A DNA stretch of 64,000 nt from Candidatus Intricatilinea gracilis (GCA_016702605.1 JADJDQ010000023.1:308190-372189), one strand, 5' to 3'; positions 51,505-60,221 are shown, counted from the first letter of the stretch. Made by a program: numbers and translations. Notes: generated from the sequence alone by a model not told the origin.

Positions 51505-54500
51505 ATGAAACTTCACTTCGAGCCTAATCTTGACTATCAGCTTCAGGCCATCGAAGCAGTCTGTGACTTGTTCCGAGGCCAGGAGTCTTGCCGCACCGAG
51601 TTTACGGTCACCATGAAGGTGCCTGACCAGCAAATGACGCTGGGAGTTGCCGAAACGGACCTAGGCGTGGGCAACAGGCTGACGCTGCTGGATGACCAGC
51701 TTCTCCAGAACCTGCGCGACGTTCAATTGCGTGGCGGTCTGGCGCCGTCCAGCGTGCTGGCGTCGGGTGATTTCACCGTCGAAATGGAGACCGGCACCGG
51801 CAAGACCTACGTTTACCTGCGCACGATCTTCGAGTTGAACAAACGTTACGGCTTCACCAAATTCGTCATCGTGGTGCCCTCGGTCGCCATCAAGGAAGGC
51901 GTCTACAAGTCGCTGCAGATCACCGAAGAGCACTTCAAGGGCATCTATGCCGGGGTGCCGGTGGACTTCTTCCTCTACGACTCCGGCAAGCTCGGCCAGG
52001 TGCGCAACTTCGCCACCAGTTCGACCATCCAGGTCATGGTTGTCACCGTCGGCGCCATCAACAAGAAGGACGTAAACAATCTCTACAAGGACAGCGAAAA
52101 GACGGGTGGTGAGAAGCCCATCGACCTTATCAAGGCCACACGGCCTATCGTCATCGTGGACGAACCGCAGAGCGTGGACGGCGGCCTGACCGGCGCTGGC
52201 AAGACCGCGCTGGACGCCATGAACCCGCTGTGCACGCTGCGGTACTCGGCCACCCACGCCAACAAGCACCACATGGTGTACAGGCTCGACGCGCTGAACG
52301 CCTACGAACGCAAGCTGGTCAAGCAAATCGAGGTGGCGGCGGCCACCATCGAAGATGCGCACAACAAGGCTTTCGTGCGACTGGTGTCGGTCAGCAACAA
52401 GCGCGGCGCCATCAGCGCCAAGGTGGAACTGGATGTCAAGACGGCGACCGGCGTGAAGCGGCAGGAGGTCCTTGTCAATGATGGCGACGATTTGCAGCAG
52501 ACCACCAAGCGCGCGATCTACACCGACTTTCGCGTGGGCGAAATCAACACGGCCAAGGGCGAAGAGTTCCTGGAGCTGCGTTACCCCGGCGGCGAAGCCA
52601 TGCTCGCCGTTGGTCAGGCCTACGGCGACGTCGATGCCTTGGCGGTGCAGCGCGAGATGATCCGGCGCACCATCCGCGAGCACCTGGAAAAGGAGAAGGT
52701 CTTGCGGCCCAAAGGTATCAAGGTGCTGTCGCTGTTCTTCATCGACGCCGTGGAGCGCTATCGCCAGTACGACAAGGACGGCAACCCGGTGAAGGGCGAC
52801 TACGCCCGCATCTTCGAGGCAGAGTACCAGCGAGCTTCCAAGCTGCCGGCCTACCAGAGCCTGTTCGCCGAAGTCGACCTGGCCAGTGCCGCTGAGGAAG
52901 TGCACAACGGCTATTTCTCCATCGACAAGAAGGGCGGCTGGTCAGACACGGCCGAGAACAACGCAGGCAATCGCGAGAACGCCGAGCGGGCCTACAACCT
53001 GATCATGAAGGAGAAGGAAAAGCTGCTGGACCTCAAGACGCCATTGAAATTCATCTTTTCGCACTCGGCTCTGAAGGAGGGTTGGGACAACCCCAACGTC
53101 TTCCAGATCTGCACGTTGCGCGAGATGGGCACCGAGCGTGAACGTCGGCAGACCATTGGCCGGGGCCTGCGCCTATGTGTTCGAGCAGAGGGCAATGACT
53201 TCGTTCGCGTGCATGGCTTCGAGGTCAACAGGTTGACTGTTATTGCCACGGAATCCTACGAGCAGTTCGCCGAGAACTTGCAGAAGGAAATCGAGGCAGA
53301 CACGGGCATACGCTTCGGCGTCCTGGAGCAGCATCAGTTCGCGGCCGTTGCCGTCAAGGCAGCAGACGGCACGTTTGCACCGCTGGGTGTGGACCAATCC
53401 AAGGCCTTGTGGGACCACTTGAAGGCTGCCGGGCATGTCGATGCCAAGGGCAAGGTGCAGGACTCGCTGAAGCTGGCCCTGAAGAACGGCACCCTTTCGT
53501 TGCCGCCGGCATTCGAGGCGGTACGCGGACAGATCGCAGAGGTGTTGCGCAACGTGTCCGGCCGGCTCGAAGTCAAGAACGCCGACGAGAGGCGAGCTGT
53601 GCCGCTGCGCAAGGGCGCCGACGGCAAGGCCGTGACGCTGAGCGAGGATTTCAAGGCGCTGTGGGATCGCATCAAGCACCAGACGACCTATCGGGTGCAG
53701 TTCGACAACGCCAAACTGCTGCAAGACTGCATTGCCGAGCTGAAAAAGGCTCAGCCCATCGCCAAGGCTCGATTGCAGTGGCGAAAGGCGGACATTTCCA
53801 TCGGCAAGGCCGGCGTGCTGGCCACCGAGAAGGAAGGCGCCGCCACCGTCGTACTGGACGAGACCGACATCGAATTGCCGGACCTGCTGACAGACCTGCA
53901 GGACCGAACGCAGCTCACGCGCCGCAGCATCATCACCATCCTGACCGAGAGCGGTCGGCTCGACGACTTCAAGCGCAATCCACAGCAGTTCATCGAGCTG
54001 ACCGCAGAGGTCATCAACCGCTGCAAGCGCCTGGCGCTTGTGCACGGTATCAAGTACCAGAAGGTCGGCGACGACCACTACTACGCCCAAGAGCTGTTCG
54101 CCAAGGATGAGCTCACCGGCTACCTGCGCAATTTGCTGCTCGACACGAAGAGGTCGATTTACGAGCACGTGATCTACGCCTCGGACACCGAGCGCGCCTT
54201 TGCCGACGCGCTGGAAAAGAACGACGGCGTGGTGCTCTATGCCAAGCTGCCGAGCTGGTTCAAAGTGCCGACCCCACTGGGGCCGTACAACCCCGACTGG
54301 GCGCTGCTGCTGGAGCAAGACGGGGTGCAGCGCCTGTACTTCGTGGTCGAAACCAAGAGCAGCCTGTTCACCGACGACCTGCGCAACAAGGAGAGCGCCA
54401 AGATCGAGTGCGGCAAGGCGCACTTCGCGGCGCTGGGCGCAGGTGAAAATGCGGCCCGATACATGGTGGCTACGTCGTTTCAGGACGTGCTGAAGTCGAT

Positions 54501-54507
54501 GGGATGA
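51505..54507 (+). CDS. Type III restriction endonuclease subunit (Res)
   Basis: A 1000-residue SF2 helicase-nuclease. Walker A is VEMETGTGKTYVYLRTI (K100), DEAD-like box IVIVDEPQSVD, motif III LRYSATH, and motif VI RERRQTIGRGLRLC. The C-terminal nuclease has the PD-(D/E)xK signature NPDWALLLE followed by FVVETKSS, about residues 929-951. Cleavage requires two inversely oriented sites and ATP in characterised type III enzymes. The ATG at 51505 is preceded by gaggggca; a longer frame from 51304 lies inside Mod. All motifs are intact, so the system is probably active. Confidence 0.93.
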   Translation: MKLHFEPNLDYQLQAIEAVCDLFRGQESCRTEFTVTMKVPDQQMTLGVAETDLGVGNRLTLLDDQLLQNLRDVQLRGGLAPSSVLASGDFTVEMETGTGKTYVYLRTIFELNKRYGFTKFVIVVPSVAIKEGVYKSLQITEEHFKGIYAGVPVDFFLYDSGKLGQVRNFATSSTIQVMVVTVGAINKKDVNNLYKDSEKTGGEKPIDLIKATRPIVIVDEPQSVDGGLTGAGKTALDAMNPLCTLRYSATHANKHHMVYRLDALNAYERKLVKQIEVAAATIEDAHNKAFVRLVSVSNKRGAISAKVELDVKTATGVKRQEVLVNDGDDLQQTTKRAIYTDFRVGEINTAKGEEFLELRYPGGEAMLAVGQAYGDVDALAVQREMIRRTIREHLEKEKVLRPKGIKVLSLFFIDAVERYRQYDKDGNPVKGDYARIFEAEYQRASKLPAYQSLFAEVDLASAAEEVHNGYFSIDKKGGWSDTAENNAGNRENAERAYNLIMKEKEKLLDLKTPLKFIFSHSALKEGWDNPNVFQICTLREMGTERERRQTIGRGLRLCVRAEGNDFVRVHGFEVNRLTVIATESYEQFAENLQKEIEADTGIRFGVLEQHQFAAVAVKAADGTFAPLGVDQSKALWDHLKAAGHVDAKGKVQDSLKLALKNGTLSLPPAFEAVRGQIAEVLRNVSGRLEVKNADERRAVPLRKGADGKAVTLSEDFKALWDRIKHQTTYRVQFDNAKLLQDCIAELKKAQPIAKARLQWRKADISIGKAGVLATEKEGAATVVLDETDIELPDLLTDLQDRTQLTRRSIITILTESGRLDDFKRNPQQFIELTAEVINRCKRLALVHGIKYQKVGDDHYYAQELFAKDELTGYLRNLLLDTKRSIYEHVIYASDTERAFADALEKNDGVVLYAKLPSWFKVPTPLGPYNPDWALLLEQDGVQRLYFVVETKSSLFTDDLRNKESAKIECGKAHFAALGAGENAARYMVATSFQDVLKSMG

Positions 54508-54829
54508 CTATCCGGATAGTCAAGCTGTCGCTTGGTGTGGCCAATTGCTGTGACTTGGCTGCGTCTTGAGAAGTCGCAGCGGCCCGCCAGGTTCGTGATA
54601 CTTTAACGAAGTATCCCCCAAATGGTGGGCGTGTCGCATCAGAAGCAGAGCGTAGGATCGGTTCAATTTCACCGTAGGTGCTAGGTCTTTCCGATGCCTC
54701 AATGTTCTTCGACTTTGCTGGTGTACGGAATGTTCGACTGCGGGAGTGGCCGGTACTGCCCGCATTGCGACTAAATGTGCTGAACATCGACCGAGAATGC
54801 AGTAGATTGTTCATCAGATAGGGGCATGT
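54508..54829. other. Intergenic stretch after the restriction array
   Basis: I see no supported gene; reverse-strand frames here are short and domain-free. Base composition falls towards A/T near 54750, where the next module starts. A promoter for the zinc-motif gene is expected here but not clear. Confidence 0.4.
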
Positions 54830-55081
54830 GTGTCAACAAAGTGCAAATTCTGCGGTTCTACTTCGTACGGCGCTTGCGGCAGTAGTCCGTTTAAGAAACA
54901 CCAACACAACGGCGATGAGAAGCATTGCACGTTCTGTGGATCTACTTCATACGGCGCCTGCGGCAATAGCCCCTTTAAGAAGCATATGCATGGCAGCGGC
55001 GCAAATAAGTGCGTGTACTGCGGTTCAACTTCTAGTTCGGGTACATGCAGCAATAGCCCACATGGTAAGCATGAAAAGTAG
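54830..55081 (+). CDS. Small protein of three tandem zinc-binding motifs
   Basis: An 83-residue protein consisting almost entirely of three repeats of about 29, 30 and 24 residues: CKFCGSTSYGACGSSPFKKH, CTFCGSTSYGACGNSPFKKH and CVYCGSTSSSGTCSNSPHGKH. Each has CxxC, a third cysteine and a histidine, so each can bind one zinc ion. The start is a GTG at 54830. The DNA repeats themselves are similar (ttctgcggttctacttc-type units), pointing to recent duplication. It precedes the EcsC-like gene by 22 bases and likely forms an operon with it. Binding partner unknown. Confidence 0.78.
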   Translation: MSTKCKFCGSTSYGACGSSPFKKHQHNGDEKHCTFCGSTSYGACGNSPFKKHMHGSGANKCVYCGSTSSSGTCSNSPHGKHEK

Positions 55082-55103
55082 TCACGAACGTAGGTGAAAC
55101 TTA

Positions 55104-55769
55104 ATGACAACCACGACTGAAGTTAGTGATGGCAAGCCGTTACTACTGAAAGCAGTAGAGCTCGTTCTCGCGAATCCGAAGGATATTCAATCGGAGACAA
55201 GATCGTTAGTGACGAAGTTCAAGGAGGCCCACCCCTCAAAATCAGATACTCAGGTGCGTGAACTTGTTGCTAAGAAGATAATTTCCAACTATAGCTATTA
55301 TTCGGCCTTTGCCGGTGGCGCAACAGCTCTCGCGGGTGTGATTCCGGGCCTTGGTACCGCAATCGCGACATTTGGAGGTGCAACTGCAGATGCCGCGCTT
55401 TCAATGAAGTATCAAATTGAGATGACAATGGCGCTTGCCTCTGCGTATGGACACAACATTATGCTGGAGGAAGAGAAACGAATATGCATGGTGGTGGCAG
55501 GTTTGGGTGCGATCAACGAGGCGGCAAAAGAGGGTGGGAAGAGTGTCGGGTCAAAGGCGTTTGTGAAAATGACGCAAGAGTATCTAAAGGGATCAACGCT
55601 TACTGCTGTAAAGGAGATATTTAAGCGTGTTGGGATTACCTTTACTCAGAAGGCGGCGGTGAAGGCCATTCCATTTGGAGTCGGAGTTGTCATCGGGTTC
55701 ACTGCAAACAAGGGATTGACCTGGTATGTGGGTAGTAAGGCAAGGGACTTTTTCGGCACTGGTGCATAG
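55104..55769 (+). CDS. EcsC/DUF697-like membrane-associated protein
   Basis: A 221-residue protein with glycine-rich amphipathic helices typical of the EcsC family: AFAGGATALAGVIPGLGTAI, FGGATADAALSMKYQIEMTM, LEEEKRICMVVAGLG and the final IPFGVGVVIGFTANKGLTWY. It would associate with membranes; EcsC-type proteins occur in several effector loci but their biochemical role is unsettled. The start has gtgaaactta upstream, a poor ribosome site, so translation may depend on the preceding gene. DNA is AT-richer than surrounding modules, indicating a separate origin. Confidence 0.7.
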   Translation: MTTTTEVSDGKPLLLKAVELVLANPKDIQSETRSLVTKFKEAHPSKSDTQVRELVAKKIISNYSYYSAFAGGATALAGVIPGLGTAIATFGGATADAALSMKYQIEMTMALASAYGHNIMLEEEKRICMVVAGLGAINEAAKEGGKSVGSKAFVKMTQEYLKGSTLTAVKEIFKRVGITFTQKAAVKAIPFGVGVVIGFTANKGLTWYVGSKARDFFGTGA

Positions 55770-56305
55770 AATATTTGCAGCTTGAACCATTATTATTTCG
55801 GTGGATGCATAGTTGAGGGTCCATCGAAATTGAATCGCCGTATGCAGGATATTTCTGGGCAGTTCCTAGGATAATTCCTGCGAGTCGAGCAATACGCATA
55901 CTGGCGATTCGGCCGTACGGCCGACCGGGCGCTACGTGCCGCGCACGCCGGGCCTAGGGTCCCGGCCATTCGGTGACGCTCCCTATCGCGCTCAAGGGGG
56001 CATGTACTGCCCGTGTCCGGCTGCGCTCGGGCCCATTCAGCACATCCCCCCGCCGCCTGGCGTTGGCCCCCCCAACCCCGCGCCCTTGCTGGCGCAACGG
56101 CGCCATGGCAACTCCGCTAAGGGACCAGTCCCTCGCGCCGCCAGGGTGAAGTCTTCGACCCGCCTGGCCGGTGTCCCCAACGCTCCTGTCGTGCGCGAAG
56201 GGTGATCCCCCTCGGGCCGGCGGCCACTGTTGTTTGCTACCCCAGGTTTCGCCAACGGGCATCCGTTGCATGCGCGTCATGCAACAGCCCTAGAGGAACG
56301 AAGCC
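55770..56305. other. GC-shifting intergenic region with a 16-bp perfect palindrome
   Basis: No gene supported. TCGGCCGTACGGCCGA at 55909-55924 is perfectly palindromic. To its right the DNA becomes extremely GC-rich, with a run of C at 56069-56077 and several short inverted repeats around ggcgcaacggcgcc. This probably carries the ardC control region; the palindrome could be an operator or resolution site. The ardC ribosome site gaggaacg is at 56292-56299. Confidence 0.45.
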
Positions 56306-57211
56306 ATGGAAGCCCAAGCCAAAACCAAGCACACCCGTGACCTGTACGCCACGGTTACGACCCAGATCGTCTCTGCCCTGGAGGCCGGTGTTCGACCCTG
56401 GGTGCGGCCCTGGTCGAAGACAGGCGCCACCACCATTGCTAAGCCAATGCGCAGCACAGGCGAGCCGTACCGCGGCATCAATGTCTTGTTGCTGTGGGGG
56501 GAGGCACTGACACACGGGTACAGCAGCAATCTGTGGTTCACGTTCAACCAGGCCAAGGCAGCCGGCGCTCACGTTCGCCGAGGTGAGCAGGGGTGCATGG
56601 TGGTCTATGCCGGGCGCATGGAGCCGAACGGCGACTCTGATAGCGACGACGAGGCGGCGCTTGCCAAGAAGCCCGGTCCCGTGCTCCTGCGCGCCTACAC
56701 CGTGTTCAACGCCGACCAGCTCGCCGGGCTGGAGCACCCAGCGCATGTGGAGCCTGCGCCAGGGGGCGCGCAAGATTCGCGGGTTGACGAGTTCTTCGGC
56801 GGCATTGGCGCACATGTCCTGCACGGTGGAGACCGGGCGTTCTACATGCCCGGTGCGGACGTGGTGCAACTTCCGCCTCCCGGAGCGTTCACGACCGCTG
56901 CGGCCTACTGCGCCACAAAGGCACACGAACTGGTGCACTGGACGGGCCACCCCCAACGACTGGCACGCGAATTTGGCGCGCGGTTTGGTGATGCTGCGTA
57001 TGCATTCGAAGAGCTTGTCGCCGAGTTGGGTGCCGCGTTTGTGTGCGCCGACCTGGGCCTGGCCGCCGACACACGCGATGACCATGCTGCTTACTTGGCA
57101 AGCTGGCTGTCGGTGCTGAAGTCCGACAGGCGCGCGATCTTCACCGCCGCGACGCACGCTCAGCGTGCGGCTGACTTCCTGCACAAAAGGCAGGCGACTG
57201 CGAGTCCTTGA
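56306..57211 (+). CDS. ardC: ArdC-type antirestriction protein
   Basis: A 301-residue protein with the ArdC layout: an N-terminal ssDNA-binding DUF1738 domain (DLYATVTTQIVSALEAG, then RGINVLLLWG, WFTFNQAKAAGAHVRRGEQG) and a C-terminal zincin-like metallopeptidase domain with HELVHWTGH and a downstream glutamate in YAFEELVAELGAAF. ArdC proteins protect incoming ssDNA and reduce restriction during entry. On an element that itself encodes restriction, it likely protects the element during transfer into new hosts. It converges on the integrase gene, whose stop is 59 bases away. Confidence 0.9.
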   Translation: MEAQAKTKHTRDLYATVTTQIVSALEAGVRPWVRPWSKTGATTIAKPMRSTGEPYRGINVLLLWGEALTHGYSSNLWFTFNQAKAAGAHVRRGEQGCMVVYAGRMEPNGDSDSDDEAALAKKPGPVLLRAYTVFNADQLAGLEHPAHVEPAPGGAQDSRVDEFFGGIGAHVLHGGDRAFYMPGADVVQLPPPGAFTTAAAYCATKAHELVHWTGHPQRLAREFGARFGDAAYAFEELVAELGAAFVCADLGLAADTRDDHAAYLASWLSVLKSDRRAIFTAATHAQRAADFLHKRQATASP

Positions 57212-57269
57212 ACGGACCTGGCGGAATTTCCCCGAAGGTCAGCGCCGCAGCAGTGCCTGACCGCTTTCC

Positions 57270-59072
57270 TCAAGTACGCGCAGACCTCTGCCAGACCTCA
57301 AACGGCGGCGGCAGGGTGACGGCGTCGAACCTCAGCGTCTTGATGTACTCCAGCAGCGCGGCGGGCCCATGGCCGCGCCCGTACGCCGCTTCGCTCCCCT
57401 CGACCTCGATGATGCCGACATCGGCACTGCGCAGCCGCTTGCGGCCGGTGAAGGCCTGTGCAAGGCCAGCCGGCCAGCGGTTACCGAGGGTCTGTGCGTC
57501 GCGAATTCGGTCTTCGAGCTGGTGCCGGAAGCTGTGGTTTCCGTACCCATTGCCGAAGCCCAGTTCCTTGACCACGAAACGCAAGAACGCTTGCTCGTAG
57601 GCGCGGCCGATCATTGGGCACTTCCCGCCGGGCTTCGGCAGGCTGGAGGGGAACAACATCGCGTTGTCGCCATCAGCGGCACGTTGCGCTGCCACGAACT
57701 TCACGAACCCAAGTTCAATGAGTGCCGGATGAACGGGCACGATCCTGTTCGTTGGGGCGTTCTTGAGGCTGCGCCTGACACCCGCCACAAGCATCGCAGC
57801 TTGTTCGCCGTCCATTTCCTCGCGCAGTTCCATGACGGGAATGCCTGCGGCATCGCGGACATCTGATGCAACGAGCTGCAAGACCTCGCGAATCCGATTG
57901 CCGTGAAACATGCAGATCAATGGCACCCAATAGCGAGCCCCAAGGTCGCGACCCATCTTGCCCGTCCAACTGTTGCTTGACGCGTTGAACCAGGGCGACG
58001 CGAACAGCGTGTTGAGCTGCGCATTGCTGTAGGGGTAGCGCGGCTTCATGCGTGAAGCTTCGGCTTCCTTCGACAATGGCGGCATCACAGTGAGGTCGTC
58101 CACGGGGTTCGTGCCGCTCATCATTTGGCGCGTTCGTGCCAAGGCGAAGACTTCGAACAAGGTCCGCTTGACCACGCCTCGCGAGTACTTCATTGACCAG
58201 GGCTTGTGCTCGCCTTGCTGCTGGGCATCGATGAACCGGTAGAGATCGTGCGAGGTGATGTCGTTCAGTGGCACATCGCCACAGAAGGTGATCAACTTCA
58301 GCCAGATTCCAGTCGTGGTTGAGGTGTGCTTTGACCCCGATGCCACCTGCTTGTGGTGCCTGTAGGTCTCGGTCATGGCGCTCAGCCGAGCCACATTCGC
58401 GGCGACGGCGGGCGGCGTTTCGGCTATGTCACCGTGATTCCGCTTTTCCACCCGGCCCAGCGCCTCAAGTTCAACTCGCGCGAAGTCGCGGACGAGCTGA
58501 GGGTACAGCGGGTCCGTTCGGTCGAACTTGTGCCCAAGCTGCTCGCACCAGTGGTCGACAAGGTCGAGCGTGTCGCTCCATTCGATGGAGGCCTTGCCCC
58601 GCGACAGGACTGACCTCATCGAGTGGTCGGTCACCTGGCAAATTTGCTGCATTTTCTCGAGCGTGTGTTCGTCGAAGCCCTCGCCATCGAATCGGACCTG
58701 ATCGTCGAGTTGCATCCACTGATAGAGCCGGTGTGAACACACGTGTTTGATGAGGCTTGATGTGAGCACGCCGCCCACTGCCGTGTCGGGCGTGTCGGCC
58801 TTAGCAGCCATGCGTTCCCAGGCTGCGCGCTGTTCGGCGATGAGCTGGGCAGCAATCGGCCTTGCGCGCTTCAGATCTGCGGTGCCGGTCGACTTCTTGA
58901 ACTCTTTCACCCCTCCTGGGAGGTGTTCAACTTCCTTGGGGGGGACGAGTCTGACGTACCAGCTTTGGCTGCGTCCGTCAGTGCGGCGGTAGAGATGTTG
59001 GGGCACTTCGCGTTGATTCCGAGTGGCACACATGAGTGGCACACCTGCCTTTTCTAAGTCCTTGATGTTCAA
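57270..59072 (-). CDS. Tyrosine recombinase/integrase of the element
   Basis: A 600-residue integrase, long for the family because of an N-terminal extension. The catalytic core has R in FHGNRIREVLQL (about 388), HxxR at NHSFRHQLE (H513, R516), a second histidine in GRGHGPAALLEY (H568) and the tyrosine Y576. An N-terminal SAM-like DNA-binding domain is probable around residues 225-330 (TYRHHKQVASG, PLNDITSHDLYRFID). It lies 44 bases from the right junction and is read leftwards away from it, the usual layout for integrases that use tRNA sites. The core site would be the T stem-loop. Confidence 0.92.
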   Translation of the reverse strand: MNIKDLEKAGVPLMCATRNQREVPQHLYRRTDGRSQSWYVRLVPPKEVEHLPGGVKEFKKSTGTADLKRARPIAAQLIAEQRAAWERMAAKADTPDTAVGGVLTSSLIKHVCSHRLYQWMQLDDQVRFDGEGFDEHTLEKMQQICQVTDHSMRSVLSRGKASIEWSDTLDLVDHWCEQLGHKFDRTDPLYPQLVRDFARVELEALGRVEKRNHGDIAETPPAVAANVARLSAMTETYRHHKQVASGSKHTSTTTGIWLKLITFCGDVPLNDITSHDLYRFIDAQQQGEHKPWSMKYSRGVVKRTLFEVFALARTRQMMSGTNPVDDLTVMPPLSKEAEASRMKPRYPYSNAQLNTLFASPWFNASSNSWTGKMGRDLGARYWVPLICMFHGNRIREVLQLVASDVRDAAGIPVMELREEMDGEQAAMLVAGVRRSLKNAPTNRIVPVHPALIELGFVKFVAAQRAADGDNAMLFPSSLPKPGGKCPMIGRAYEQAFLRFVVKELGFGNGYGNHSFRHQLEDRIRDAQTLGNRWPAGLAQAFTGRKRLRSADVGIIEVEGSEAAYGRGHGPAALLEYIKTLRFDAVTLPPPFEVWQRSART

Positions 59073-59116
59073 GGAACTATCGGCAAATCAACGACTTACT
59101 GAAGCTCGGGTGCGAA

Positions 59117-59194
59117 GGTGAGATTCGAACTCACGGACGGTTGCCCGTCGCCGGTTTTCAAGACCGGTGCAATCGACCACTCTGCCACGCTTCC
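59117..59194 (-). pseudogene. Right junction (attR): 5' body of host tRNA-Ser(UGA) lacking its acceptor 3' half
   Basis: Reverse strand: GGAAGCG acceptor, D arm, anticodon loop CTTGAAA between CCGGT and ACCGG (UGA), serine-type long variable arm (GACGGGCAACCGTC) and a T arm GTGAG-TTCGAAT-CTCAC. After the T arm it continues CTTCGCACC, which cannot pair with GGAAGCG: at most three of seven pairs form. The correct CGCTTCC plus GCCA is at 28218-28228. The gene is thus split by the element and almost certainly not functional here, although a permissive tRNA search may still report it. Confidence 0.85.
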
Positions 59195-59322
59195 ATGTGT
59201 GCCGATGGTGGTCCGGCGGGCGGCATTGTAGGGGTGCCTCGCGGCTGGCTGGCGACCGGCCGGTGATGGGCTGGCGACCAGGCAGATGATGCAGATGTCG
59301 GCAGCGCGTACAGGCGCTGTGT

Positions 59323-60144
59323 TCAGCCGGGTACCTGGGCTTGGTCGCAAGGGACGCTGAAGAGTTCGCGGTGGCCGGCGTCGATGCGTGCGGCGGTGAG
59401 GGCGCCGCCCCAGACGCAGCCGCTGTCCAGCGCGAGCAGGTCAGGGCGGTTGACGATGCCCAGCGTCGACCAGTGGCCGAAGGCGATGGGCACACCCTGG
59501 GTACGTCGGCCGGGCGCATCGAACCAGGCATACAGGCCAGGCGGTGCCTTGCTGGCGCCTTCCTTGACGCTGAAATCCATGTCACCGTCGGCGCTGCACA
59601 GGCGCATGCGGGTGAGGGCGTTGACGATGAGGCGCAGGCGTGCCGGGCCTTGCAGGTCGTCACTCCAGCGGCTGGGGCTGTTGCCGTACATCTGGCTGAA
59701 CAGGTCGGCCGGCTTCGGGCTGCGCAGCAGGGCCTGCACTTCACCGGCCAGGGCCAGGGTCTGGCCGGCGCCCCACGCTGGCAACACACCGGCGTGCACC
59801 ATCAGCCAGCCGTGTGCCTGCAGGGCCAGGTGCTGGTGGCGCAGCCAGTCGAGGTGATGGTCGCGCCGGGGTGAGGCGAGGATGTCGTCGAAGGTGTCGC
59901 CCTTGCCGCCGCGGCGCACGCCGGCGGCGCTGGCCAGCAGGTGCAGGTCGTGGTTGCCGAGCAGGCAGTGGGCGGCGTCACCCAGGCCTTGCAGGCGCTC
60001 GAGTGTGGCCAGCGAGGCTGGGCCGCGGTTCACCAGGTCGCCCAGCAGATAGACGTGGTCACGCGACGGCGAGAAATCGACCAGGGTGAGCAGTCGCTCG
60101 AATGCATCACAGCAGCCCTGCAGGTCACCGACTAGATAGATCAT
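59323..60144 (-). CDS. apaH: Symmetrical diadenosine-tetraphosphate hydrolase ApaH
   Basis: A 273-residue metallophosphatase with all family blocks: YLVGDLQGCCDAFERLL (metal ligands D, and Q/H region), VYLLGDLVNRGPASLATLE (GDxxxRG), LLGNHDLHLLA (GNH) and MVHAGVLPAW. ApaH cleaves Ap4A to two ADP. Start ATG at 60144 is divergent from the haemolysin-family gene. It was the neighbour of the tRNA-Ser gene before the element inserted. Confidence 0.95.
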   Translation of the reverse strand: MIYLVGDLQGCCDAFERLLTLVDFSPSRDHVYLLGDLVNRGPASLATLERLQGLGDAAHCLLGNHDLHLLASAAGVRRGGKGDTFDDILASPRRDHHLDWLRHQHLALQAHGWLMVHAGVLPAWGAGQTLALAGEVQALLRSPKPADLFSQMYGNSPSRWSDDLQGPARLRLIVNALTRMRLCSADGDMDFSVKEGASKAPPGLYAWFDAPGRRTQGVPIAFGHWSTLGIVNRPDLLALDSGCVWGGALTAARIDAGHRELFSVPCDQAQVPG

Positions 60145-60221
60145 GAGGTGATTCTGCTACGCTCCTCGGCCCTGAACTGATGGCTGGGACCGGGCTGTGC
60201 TGCCCCACCTCCCTGCCTGCC

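Larger units (their letters stand above)
28228..59123. mobile_element. Integrative element (about 30.9 kb) inserted in the T arm of tRNA-Ser(UGA)
   Basis: The boundaries are the shared ggtgaga at 28228-28234 and 59117-59123. Removing one copy plus the interior rejoins a complete tRNA-Ser(UGA) with a perfect seven-pair acceptor stem and encoded CCA. A tyrosine recombinase gene at 57270-59072 lies beside the right junction, as is usual. Cargo includes a second tRNA-Ser(UGA), a TIR-NTPase-WD40 receptor, a type III restriction array with extra helicase, AAA and protease genes, ArdC and several unknown genes; base composition varies sharply between modules. No relaxase, type IV secretion, phage structural or replication initiator gene was recognised, so mobility would rely on the integrase and helpers. 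Confidence 0.85.

Noticed and set aside
42353..54507. Assignment of the array to DISARM, BREX or MADS
   Set aside because: The diagnostic genes of DISARM (drmA, drmB) and BREX (brxC, pglZ) are not seen. Resemblance to MADS by ATPase and protease content cannot be confirmed without a search.
54470..54814. A 114-codon reverse frame after the restriction array
   Set aside because: It overlaps the end of Res, has no domain, and is poor in codon signal.
28228..59123. A conjugative ICE or a prophage
   Set aside because: No relaxase, coupling protein, type IV secretion, capsid, tail or lysis gene was recognised.
59117..59194. An intact tRNA-Ser(UGA) at the right junction
   Set aside because: The acceptor 5' strand GGAAGCG does not pair with the 3' sequence present here. 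The correct 3' end is 31 kb away, so it is scored as a split fragment.
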